Assembly (NCBI GenBank): GCA_937876385.1
Contig: CALFHQ010000204.1
Coordinates: 1 to 6,016, forward strand
DNA: 6,016 nucleotides
Direction of reading: 5' to 3'
From: an uncultured Pseudomonadota bacterium
GTDB taxonomy: Bacteria > Myxococcota_A > UBA9042 > CAIXZC01
Positions 1 through 5,499 of this stretch are shown here, in pieces (within the stretch, counting starts at the first letter, position 1; every line of letters starts with the position of its first letter). The notes under the pieces were generated by a model. The model was not told where the DNA came from, made no database searches, and saw only the letters and a list, made by a program, of their open reading frames with translations. Made by a program: the position numbers and the translations under genes.

Positions 1-799
1 AGTCGACGTTGACGAAGCCGTTGTGCATCCAATAGTTGACGAAGGTCTTTCCTGAGGCCGCTTCGCTTTGTGCGATTTCGTTTTCGTGGTGGGGGAAGAC
101 GAGGTCCTTTCCTCCGCCGTGGATGTCGAAGGTCTCTCCCAGGTGTCGAGCGCTCATGGCGGAGCATTCGACGTGCCATCCGGGTCGACCCGCTCCCCAG
201 GGAGATTCCCAACTGGGTTCGCCCTCTTTGCTGGGTTTCCAGAGGACGAAGTCCATGGGGTTCTTCTTGTTGGGGTCTTGTCCCACTCGCTCGCTGGCTC
301 CGGCTTCCATGTCTTCGAGATTTCGCCCGGAGAGCCTTCCGTACTTAGGAAAGGAGTCAATGGAGAAGTACACGGTTCCGTCGGGTCCGATGTATCCGTG
401 GTTGTTGGCGATGATTTTCTGGATGAGGGCAATGATGTCTTCGATATGGTCTGTGACTCGGGGTTCGAGAGTGGGTCTTCGGCATCCGAGGGAGTCCATG
501 TCTTCGTGGTAGGCAGCAATGTTGACATCGGCCAGGGCGCGGGTTTCGACGCCCATTTCATTGGCTCGTTTGATAATTTTGTCGTCCACATCGGTGAAAT
601 TTCGAACGTAGTCCACCTTGTATCCGGAGCGGAGGAGGTGGCGATAGATGACGTCGAAGGCGACATAGCATCGTGCGTGGCCGATGTGACTTTTGTCGTA
701 GACGGTGACGCCGCAGACATACATGCGGACTTTGCCTTCGTCGATTGAATTGAAGTCTTCTTTCTGCCGGGTTTGCGTGTTGAAGAGTCGGATGGCCAT
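1..799 (-). CDS. cysS: Cysteinyl-tRNA synthetase, N-terminal part (cut by window edge)
   Basis: Class I aminoacyl-tRNA synthetase that charges tRNA-Cys with cysteine in the cytoplasm. The visible 266 residues cover the catalytic core. They show MYVCGVTVYD at 26-35, the class I HIGH signature at 38-41 (HIGHAR), YVRNFTDVDDKI at 64-75, GWHVECSAMS at 207-216 and HGGGKDLVFPHHENE at 227-241. The zinc-binding set that selects cysteine is complete: C29, C212, H237 and E241, with the spacing known for E. coli CysS (C28, C209, H234, E238). The KMSKS loop and the anticodon-binding C-terminus lie beyond position 1; the family is usually about 460-500 residues. The start ATG (799-797) has an AGGGG Shine-Dalgarno at 809-805. 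The gene diverges from the zinc-ribbon gene and has its own promoter. Synonymous codons end mostly in C or A, opposite to the plus-strand genes. Identification is near certain. Confidence 0.97.
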   Translation of the reverse strand, partial: MAIRLFNTQTRQKEDFNSIDEGKVRMYVCGVTVYDKSHIGHARCYVAFDVIYRHLLRSGYKVDYVRNFTDVDDKIIKRANEMGVETRALADVNIAAYHEDMDSLGCRRPTLEPRVTDHIEDIIALIQKIIANNHGYIGPDGTVYFSIDSFPKYGRLSGRNLEDMEAGASERVGQDPNKKNPMDFVLWKPSKEGEPSWESPWGAGRPGWHVECSAMSARHLGETFDIHGGGKDLVFPHHENEIAQSEAASGKTFVNYWMHNGFVNVD

Positions 800-823
800 C
801 GTTTCCCCTGTGTTTGTTGAGTG

Positions 824-843
824 GAGTCTCCTGGTCGAGACTC
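824..843 (-). promoter_or_regulatory. Perfect 7-bp inverted repeat in the cysS leader
   Basis: GAGTCTC (824-830) and GAGACTC (837-843) are exact reverse complements around a 6-base spacer. If the minus promoter at 857-885 is right, transcription starts near 850, so this hairpin sits at the very 5' end of the cysS mRNA, about 25 bases before the start codon. It could stabilise the mRNA 5' end or be an operator. There is no T-run on either side, so it is not a typical terminator. The leader is far too short for a T-box. The function is inference; the repeat is directly visible. Confidence 0.45.
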
Positions 844-856
844 GCTCCGCTGTAAG

Positions 857-885
857 AATTTGGTGAATCAGACCTGTTCTGTCAA
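857..885 (-). promoter_or_regulatory. Candidate sigma70-type promoter for cysS
   Basis: Read on the minus strand, a perfect -35 hexamer TTGACA (885-880) is followed after 17 bases by CAAATT (862-857). That matches 3 of 6 positions of TATAAT, including the conserved A2 and T6. The predicted start of transcription is near 850, giving a leader of about 50 bases. It lies back-to-back with the plus-strand promoter at 919-947. Confidence 0.55.
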
Positions 886-918
886 GGAAAACCCCGGTGT
901 TAGCTGGTTTGATATCGG

Positions 919-947
919 TTTACAATGTCTGAACCGGACCCTAGACT
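919..947 (+). promoter_or_regulatory. Candidate sigma70-type promoter for the zinc-ribbon gene
   Basis: TTTACA (919-924, 5 of 6 to TTGACA) and TAGACT (942-947, 4 of 6 to TATAAT with A2 and T6 conserved) are separated by the optimal 17 bases. Transcription would start near 954, about 37 bases before the ATG at 991. The small inverted repeat CGGG-TTTT-CCCG (957-968) would fall at the start of the transcript. Confidence 0.5.
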
Positions 948-976
948 ATGACTCGACGGGTTTTCCCGACTTGAAC

Positions 977-982
977 GAGAGG
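977..982 (+). promoter_or_regulatory. Ribosome binding site that selects the ATG at 991
   Basis: GAGAGG lies 8 bases before the ATG at 991 but only 2 bases before the in-frame TTG at 985. This favours the ATG as the true start of the zinc-ribbon protein. Confidence 0.6.
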
Positions 983-990
983 TTTTGGTT

Positions 991-1395
991 ATGATTCCGG
1001 TGGCCGTGAGTTGCCCCACATGCGGGCGTGATTTGATGGATGATTCGGTGAATCTGGATGGCAATCCTTCGATCCGGGTGAACTTCAAGTTGGGGGAGGA
1101 GAAGGGGGAGTTGCATTTGAGTTCTATTTACGGGAGCTTCCGCTACCTGACCGAGGTGAAGGTGGGGGCGGGTGATGTCACGGATTTGTACTGTCCCCAT
1201 TGCAACGCCTTGTTGAACACAGATCGTCCTTGCGGTGTTTGTGGTGCTCCTCTGGCGCATCTCAAATTGGAAGTGGACGGAGAAGTGTTCTTCTGTTCTC
1301 GTCGGGGGTGCAAGACTCACAACATCGAGTTGCGGGATCTGGAAGGTTCTCTGGAGCGGATGTACGGTCGACTGCGGAAAGATGAGGTGAAGTAG
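991..1395 (+). CDS. Small eight-cysteine (double zinc-ribbon) protein of unknown function
   Basis: A 134-residue soluble protein with no signal peptide or membrane segment. Eight cysteines form four pairs: CPTC (8-11), CPHC (68-71), CGVC (81-84) and CSRRGC (102-107), with His110 just after the last. This arrangement is typical of two structural zinc-binding sites. The most likely pairing is 8/11 with 68/71 and 81/84 with 102/107, the first ribbon being split by an insert of about 55 residues that includes a predicted beta-rich stretch (41-62). The C-terminal 25 residues are charged and probably helical. It is transcribed divergently from cysS and lies 115 bases upstream of the acetolactate synthase gene on the same strand, so co-transcription is possible. 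I do not recognise a named family. Zinc ribbons of this kind bind nucleic acid or protein partners, or only stabilise the fold, and nothing here separates these options. The start at ATG 991 is preferred over TTG 985 on ribosome-binding-site spacing. Confidence 0.88.
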   Translation: MIPVAVSCPTCGRDLMDDSVNLDGNPSIRVNFKLGEEKGELHLSSIYGSFRYLTEVKVGAGDVTDLYCPHCNALLNTDRPCGVCGAPLAHLKLEVDGEVFFCSRRGCKTHNIELRDLEGSLERMYGRLRKDEVK

Positions 1396-1441
1396 ACATT
1401 CAGGCTTCCCCTCTCCGTTCGTGAACTTTTCGTTCCCTCCT

Positions 1442-1454
1442 CTGGAATTTCCAG
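1442..1454. promoter_or_regulatory. 13-bp palindrome upstream of the acetolactate synthase gene
   Basis: CTGGAA (1442-1447) and TTCCAG (1449-1454) are exact reverse complements around one central T. The site is in the 115-base gap before the acetolactate synthase gene, about 57 bases ahead of its start codon. With a 1-base centre it cannot form an RNA hairpin in full, so a DNA operator is the more natural reading. I could not place a convincing -35/-10 pair beside it. Confidence 0.35.
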
Positions 1455-1496
1455 CAACCAGCCCCCATATTGGCCCTCAATCCGACTGTTCGGCGA

Positions 1497-1502
1497 AAGG
1501 AG
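1497..1502 (+). promoter_or_regulatory. Shine-Dalgarno that sets the acetolactate synthase start at 1511
   Basis: AAGGAG lies 8 bases before the ATG at 1511. The same frame is open back to an ATG at 1421, but the 30 extra residues do not resemble the family N-terminus. The family normally begins directly with a sequence like MKASDLL. Confidence 0.8.
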
Positions 1503-1510
1503 TGTTTCCC

Positions 1511-3160
1511 ATGAAAGCGTCTGATCTGCTGTTGAGGTGTCTCGAGGCCGAGGGTGTTGACACGATTTTTGGTGTTCCGGGGGAGGAGAATGCTGACGTC
1601 ATGATCTCCTTGATGGATTCCCATATTCAGTTTGTGATGTGTCGACACGAGCAGGGGGCTGCCTTCATGGCTGATGTGTCGGGTCGTCTCACGGGGAAGC
1701 CCGGGGTATGTATGGCGACGTTGGGGCCCGGGGCCACGAATATGATCACTGGTGTCGCCAACGCCAACATGGACAACAGTCCTCTGGTGGCCATTGCCGG
1801 GCAAGGTGGCACGGATCGGTTGCACAAGGAGTCGCACCAGAACATGGATACGGTGTCGATGTACCGGCCGGTGACCAAGTGGGATTCGTCCATTTACGAG
1901 GCGTCGAATATTCCTGAGATTGTGCGGAAGGCGTTCAAATTGGCAGCGACGGAGAAGCCGGGAGCGTGCCTGGTGGAGCTTCCCGAGGACGTGGCGAAGA
2001 AGGAGACGGATGCCCTGCCGTTGAGGCAGGAGATTCTCCGTCGCCGTTCGGAGGCTGACCCCTGGGCTGTGGATTATGCTTTGCAGCTCATTCGAGAGTC
2101 GAAGAATCCCATCATTCTCGCGGGCAACGGGTGTGTTCGAAATCGAACCTCCAACGAACTGTGTCGGTTGGTGGAAGGCACCCACATTTACACGGCCAAC
2201 ACGTTCATGGGGAAGGGAGCGTTGCCTGGCGACAGCGAATTCAGCCTGTTTACGGCGGGTTTGGGCAGCAAGGATCATGTCACCCAGGCGATGCAGCGAG
2301 CGGACTTGGTCATTTGCATCGGGTACGACATGGTGGAGTGGCATCCATCGGTTTGGAATCCGACGATTGACAAGCGGATCATCCACATCGACACGCTCCC
2401 AGCGGAGGTGGACCGTCACTACCTGCCCAGTGTTGAGATCGTGGGCGAGATTGCCAATACCCTCAAGGCGTTGGTGGAGAAGCTGACGCCGAAGGACCAG
2501 CGCTCGGAGCGCTCTTTCGAAAAGGAGCGAGGGGCGATGCTGAGAGAATTTCGAGAGTACGACAACGACCCGGCGTTTCCCATGAAGCCCCAGCGGGTGT
2601 TGAGTGATCTGAGGAAGCTGATGGGGGAGAATGATATCCTGATCTCGGACGTTGGGGCTCACAAGTTGTGGGTGGCGCGTCATTACCCCACCTACAAGCC
2701 GAACACGTGCATCATTTCGAACGGATTTTGTTCTATGGGCATAGCGCTCCCGGGTGCTGTGGCAGCGAAGCGACTTTTCCCGAAGCGGAGGGTGGTCGGA
2801 TTGATGGGAGACGGGGCGTTCTTGATGAACAACCAGGAGATGGCAACGGCGGTGGATCTGGACTTGGCCCCGGTGTTTCTCGTCTGGGAGGATGGTGGCT
2901 ACGGTCTCATCGAGTGGAAGCAGCGTGTGACCTATGGCAAGTTTTCTCCCCACGTTCGCTTCATCAAGAGTCCGGATCTCGTGGCCATGGCGGAGTCCTT
3001 TGGGGTTCAGGGACTTCGGGTGGAGTCTGCAGAGGACTTCACCGTGAAGATGGAGATGGCCTTTGCGGAGACCGGGCGTCCTTCTTTGGTCGCCGTTCCG
3101 GTGGACTATTCCGAAAACATCAAATTGACCTCCAAGGTCGGCAAAATCAACTTCAGATAG
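1511..3160 (+). CDS. Acetolactate synthase, large (catalytic) subunit, catabolic-like type
   Basis: A ThDP- and Mg2+-dependent cytoplasmic enzyme expected to condense two pyruvates to 2-acetolactate and CO2. The 549 residues match the usual length (about 545-560). The pyrimidine-binding domain (about 1-170) carries FGVPGEEN (20-27), RHEQGAAFM (45-53) with the catalytic Glu47, and LGPGATN (71-77). The central domain spans about 185-325. The diphosphate-binding domain (about 360-530) carries GDG (433-435), which after 24 residues reaches Glu460-Asp461 where many ThDP enzymes have Asn-Asn or Asn-Asp. The FAD-linked RFDDR motif of biosynthetic enzymes is absent. Instead there is GYDMVEWHP (271-279), resembling the flavin-independent catabolic synthases. 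No regulatory small subunit follows. I therefore leave the symbol open between ilvB-like and alsS/budB-like. Related ThDP enzymes such as sulfoacetaldehyde acetyltransferase or oxalyl-CoA decarboxylase seem less likely given the HEQG/EWHP pattern. Codons strongly favour G/T endings. Confidence 0.9.
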   Translation: MKASDLLLRCLEAEGVDTIFGVPGEENADVMISLMDSHIQFVMCRHEQGAAFMADVSGRLTGKPGVCMATLGPGATNMITGVANANMDNSPLVAIAGQGGTDRLHKESHQNMDTVSMYRPVTKWDSSIYEASNIPEIVRKAFKLAATEKPGACLVELPEDVAKKETDALPLRQEILRRRSEADPWAVDYALQLIRESKNPIILAGNGCVRNRTSNELCRLVEGTHIYTANTFMGKGALPGDSEFSLFTAGLGSKDHVTQAMQRADLVICIGYDMVEWHPSVWNPTIDKRIIHIDTLPAEVDRHYLPSVEIVGEIANTLKALVEKLTPKDQRSERSFEKERGAMLREFREYDNDPAFPMKPQRVLSDLRKLMGENDILISDVGAHKLWVARHYPTYKPNTCIISNGFCSMGIALPGAVAAKRLFPKRRVVGLMGDGAFLMNNQEMATAVDLDLAPVFLVWEDGGYGLIEWKQRVTYGKFSPHVRFIKSPDLVAMAESFGVQGLRVESAEDFTVKMEMAFAETGRPSLVAVPVDYSENIKLTSKVGKINFR

Positions 3161-3192
3161 GGGTGCCTGACGCCAACTGTTCTTCGGCGTGA

Positions 3193-3218
3193 GCTGAGGC
3201 CTGTCCTGGCCTCGGTTT
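3193..3218 (+). terminator. Possible weak terminator after the acetolactate synthase gene
   Basis: A perfect 6-bp stem GAGGCC (3196-3201) / GGCCTC (3208-3213) with loop TGTCCT extends by three outer pairs (GCT with GGT, including two G-T wobbles). Only three Ts follow, so intrinsic termination would be weak. A second small hairpin, CTGT-GGGG-ACAG followed by TTTT (3227-3242), lies just downstream. Confidence 0.35.
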
Positions 3219-3277
3219 GAGGCTTGCTGTGGGGACAGTTTTGAGGAGCAATTCCGGGCTTTGCGTCGGTGTGGGGG

Positions 3278-3306
3278 TTGACTTTCGTTTTTAAAGGCAA
3301 TAAAGT
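3278..3306 (+). promoter_or_regulatory. Candidate sigma70-type promoter for the DUF4395 gene
   Basis: TTGACT (3278-3283, 5 of 6) and TAAAGT (3301-3306, 4 of 6 with A2 and T6 kept) are spaced by 17 bases in an AT-rich stretch that stands out from its surroundings. Transcription would start near 3313, giving a leader of about 43 bases to the ATG at 3356. Confidence 0.6.
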
Positions 3307-3342
3307 CTATCGTGTTAGTAGGAAATGCCGGATTGAGTCGAA

Positions 3343-3347
3343 AGGAG
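3343..3347 (+). promoter_or_regulatory. Shine-Dalgarno that sets the DUF4395 gene start at 3356
   Basis: AGGAG, within the longer AAAGGAGAGG run (3341-3350), lies 8 bases before the ATG at 3356. The ATG at 3351 is followed at once by a stop. The frame opens upstream to 3269, but the start there would fall between the promoter hexamers and just ahead of them, so it cannot be used from this promoter. Confidence 0.75.
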
Positions 3348-3355
3348 AGGATGAC

Positions 3356-3823
3356 ATGAATGACCGTTGCCAGATTGTCCAGTTTCGAGTGGATTCGAAT
3401 GGTGTCCGGATTGTGGCGGGGCTGACGGTGGTGGGGGCGGCCTTGTTTGCGTGGACGCAGTCATGGTGGCTGGCCGGGCTGATGGCCGCGGACTTCTTTA
3501 TTCGAGGGTTTGTGAACCCCCGTCTGAGTCCTTTGGGTCGTTTCTCTGGCGCTGTGTTGGCCTTACTGGGTGTGTCCCGCCGCCCGATCAATGCCGGTCC
3601 AAAGATGTTTGCAGCGAAGCTGGGGTTTGCCATGACCTCGGCTATGACCCTTTTCTCCATTTTGGGGCTGTGGCTTCCCGGGTTGGCCTTCGCTGTGACT
3701 TTGGGGTTGTTTGCGACGTTGGAGGGTGCTTTGGGGGTATGCGTGGGTTGCAAGATGTACAGCCTGTTTTCGAGGCTGAAGCCGCACCAGGTGTCGGCTG
3801 GCCACTTCAAGGCGTCCACTTGA
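3356..3823 (+). CDS. Four-helix integral membrane protein, DUF4395 family
   Basis: A 155-residue inner-membrane protein whose biochemical role is not known. About four hydrophobic helices are visible: roughly 17-33, 37-53, 87-105 and 108-127. Between helices 2 and 3 are the segments NPRLSPLGR (54-62) and RRPINAGPKMFAA (75-87). After helix 4 comes a conserved-looking CVGC motif (Cys129, Cys132). This order (TM pair, a 'D/NAGPKxFAA' segment, TM pair, GxCxGC) matches what I remember of Pfam DUF4395. Homologues are found in many bacteria, in some cases beside thioredoxin- or sulfurtransferase-like genes. No such neighbour occurs here. The CxxC could be redox-active or bind metal, which is inference. 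It appears to be a single-gene transcription unit with its own promoter, converging on the TPR lipoprotein gene. Confidence 0.82.
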   Translation: MNDRCQIVQFRVDSNGVRIVAGLTVVGAALFAWTQSWWLAGLMAADFFIRGFVNPRLSPLGRFSGAVLALLGVSRRPINAGPKMFAAKLGFAMTSAMTLFSILGLWLPGLAFAVTLGLFATLEGALGVCVGCKMYSLFSRLKPHQVSAGHFKAST

Positions 3824-3824
3824 T

Positions 3825-5489
3825 TTACCTTTGAAGGTTCTCGAGGATTGAGGTGGCTTGGTTGAGTAGTTCCTGTGCCTTCTCGGTGTTCCCTGCTTCT
3901 TCTTCCATTTGTGCCCAGGTCAGCAGTGTTGCTCCCACCTGGGTGCTTTTCTCGCCAAAGGCATCGACGTAGGTTTTCAAAGAGCGCGAAAAGAGCTTTC
4001 TCGCTGTGTCGTAGTCTTTCATGGCCTGGCACGCTTGGGCGAGACCGAGGCTGGCGGTGGCCGTTGAGATGTGGTTCTCCCCGGCGGACTTTTCGAGGAT
4101 TGTAACGGCTCGTTGGTAGAGTTTTCTGGCCTCTTCCCCTTCTTCCACGGTGAGATACAAGCCAGCCAGGTTGTTGAGTGCTGCGGCCACGGTGGGGTGT
4201 TCTGGGCCATGGGCTTTCTCTTGAATTTCGAGGACGGCCTGGTGGAGTGCTTCCGCCTGTTCGAGGTCTCCGACGGATTCCAGGAGGAAAGCGAGATTGG
4301 AGAGGCTGGCAGCGGCTCTGGGGTGTTTGTTTCCGAAGGCTTCCTGGTCGATTTCCACGGCTCTTGCGAGGAGTTCTGATGCCACTTCGTACTCTTCCTG
4401 GACTCTGTAGAGTTCTCCCAGGTTGTTGAGGGGTGACGAGAGTGCGGGGTGTTTCTCAAAGAGGGTTGCTTCGAGCATCGCAATGGCTCGTTTGAAGAGT
4501 CGTTCCGCTTCGTCCATGTCGCCTGTTGTCATGGTGGCCAGGGCGAGTTGGTTGATAATTTCGGCGGTGAAGGGGTGACCAGTGGGGAAGGCGGATTCCT
4601 GGATAAGGAGGGCTTCGCCGAGGAGTTCTCTGGCGGTGGCCACGTCTCCCATGACGAGGGCGATGAGTCCCCCTTTGTAGAGGAAGGGTGCGAGGGGAAG
4701 GGGGTGTTCTTCGAACTGGTCTCGGACGGATTTGATGAGGTCTTTCATGGTGCTCCATGCGAGCTCCATTTCTCCGTCAAGGAGATGAATCTGTGCCAGC
4801 ACCGCCAACCTGCGGGGGTTCAGTGCGTCGGCTCCAAAGAGTTCCTCGGAGTCGATTCCGGGGATTCCATCAAGGTGCTTGCGAGCCGATTTGTCTCGCT
4901 GTTCATCGAGGTCCATCTCGGCGAGGCCGATGTGTCCGGCATATTTCCAGTAGTCGGTGGTGCTGAGCACGAGGCGATCGTACTGTTCCTGGGCCTTTGC
5001 GATGTCGAGGTTGGCCTGGTAGCAACGGGCAAGTTCGAAGATGTAGGGTTCCAGCGGGCTATTGGCGGACTCGATCGCCATTAGCGCTTGTTGTGCGTGT
5101 GCGATTGCGGCGTCGTATCGTCCGCTCCATCGGGCCATTCTTGCGAGTTCGACAAGGGCGTGGGCTCTTTTTTCCGGTTGGAGTGTTGGAGACGGGGGGT
5201 GGTTCAGGCGTCGTGTCCATTCAGCGGGATCGGATAGCAGTTGTGAGGTCGGGGTGAGATTGTCTTCTTTGGGGGGCTGGGGTTTGTTGTCGAGTTTGGA
5301 AGGAACGGGGGGGTCCTTTGCGCCTTTGGGTTCCTTTGCGGGGTTGTGGGGCGCTGCGGTTTGGCCATTTGCTTCGTCCCCCTTCTTTGGTGGGGAGCCT
5401 TGGGTACATGCCACGGAAAACAGGAGCAGGACGAGAAGGCTGTATCGGGCGAAAGTTGAGCTTGTGAGGTTTTTCAACGGGGCCTCCAT
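3825..5489 (-). CDS. TPR-repeat lipoprotein
   Basis: A 554-residue probable lipoprotein acting as a protein-protein interaction scaffold outside the cytoplasm. The N-terminus has a signal peptide with hydrophobic core SLLVLLLFSVA (17-27) and a lipobox-like FSVAC ending at Cys28, the likely lipidation site. Residues 29 to about 85 form a low-complexity linker rich in Pro, Lys, Asp and Asn that would lift the rest off the membrane. From about 105 on the protein is helical with TPR-like units (for example 105-140 and 146-178). Residues 303-554 are six successive 42-residue repeats of the TPR_10/TPR_12 (kinesin light chain-like) kind. The start at ATG 5489 gives a normal signal peptide; the frame is open 39 codons further up, but that overlaps the upstream gene. 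No strong Shine-Dalgarno is visible, so translation may be coupled to the upstream gene, whose stop is 10 bases away. The binding partner is unknown. The gene ends one base from the convergent DUF4395 gene. Confidence 0.85.
   Translation of the reverse strand: MEAPLKNLTSSTFARYSLLVLLLFSVACTQGSPPKKGDEANGQTAAPHNPAKEPKGAKDPPVPSKLDNKPQPPKEDNLTPTSQLLSDPAEWTRRLNHPPSPTLQPEKRAHALVELARMARWSGRYDAAIAHAQQALMAIESANSPLEPYIFELARCYQANLDIAKAQEQYDRLVLSTTDYWKYAGHIGLAEMDLDEQRDKSARKHLDGIPGIDSEELFGADALNPRRLAVLAQIHLLDGEMELAWSTMKDLIKSVRDQFEEHPLPLAPFLYKGGLIALVMGDVATARELLGEALLIQESAFPTGHPFTAEIINQLALATMTTGDMDEAERLFKRAIAMLEATLFEKHPALSSPLNNLGELYRVQEEYEVASELLARAVEIDQEAFGNKHPRAAASLSNLAFLLESVGDLEQAEALHQAVLEIQEKAHGPEHPTVAAALNNLAGLYLTVEEGEEARKLYQRAVTILEKSAGENHISTATASLGLAQACQAMKDYDTARKLFSRSLKTYVDAFGEKSTQVGATLLTWAQMEEEAGNTEKAQELLNQATSILENLQR
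3828..4583 (-). repeat. Six tandem 126-bp (42-residue) TPR units
   Basis: Within the lipoprotein, landmark positions recur at exactly 42 residues: GHP (304-306), KHP (346-348), KHP (388-390), EHP (430-432), NHI (472-474) and KST (514-516). Each is followed nine or so residues later by an LxxLA/LxxLG helix start (NQLALA, NNLGEL, SNLAFL, NNLAGL, LGLAQA, LTWAQM). The first four are close to consensus and the last two have drifted, losing first the Pro and then the His. There is no insertion or deletion across all six units. Confidence 0.85.
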
Positions 5490-5499
5490 CCAATGGCTG

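Noticed and set aside
68..748. A 226-codon open frame on the plus strand opposite cysS
   Set aside because: It is a codon-register shadow of cysS, whose HIGH motif and zinc ligands are unmistakable. The shadow translation is a low-complexity Val/Asp/Ser/Gly mix.
800..856. A T-box or other riboswitch in the cysS leader
   Set aside because: The leader is only about 50 bases with one simple hairpin. There is no T-box sequence or antiterminator, and T-box control of cysS belongs to Gram-positive lineages.
1443..1456. A sigma54-like GG...GC arrangement in the gap before the acetolactate synthase gene
   Set aside because: Only 8 bases separate GG from GC, whereas sigma54 promoters need 10, and the flanking bases do not match.
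1421..1510. A 30-residue N-terminal extension of the acetolactate synthase
   Set aside because: The frame is open, but the strong AAGGAG at 1497-1502 is placed for the ATG at 1511, and the family starts directly at that Met.
1400..2953. A 517-codon open frame on the minus strand opposite the acetolactate synthase gene
   Set aside because: It is in exact codon register with the real gene. Antisense stops in this register need sense TTA, CTA or TCA codons, which the G/T-ending codon usage avoids. Its translation is Arg/His-rich and resembles no family, while the sense frame has all the ThDP enzyme motifs.
3827..3838. ACCT-TTGA-AGGT hairpin at the junction of the convergent genes
   Set aside because: It has only four base pairs, no T-run on either strand, and lies inside the coding sequence of the lipoprotein. 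It is too weak to call a bidirectional terminator.
4449..5084. A 211-codon open frame on the plus strand opposite the TPR lipoprotein
   Set aside because: It is again in register with the real gene and explained by that gene's C/A-ending codons. The 42-residue repeat pattern exists only in the minus-strand frame.
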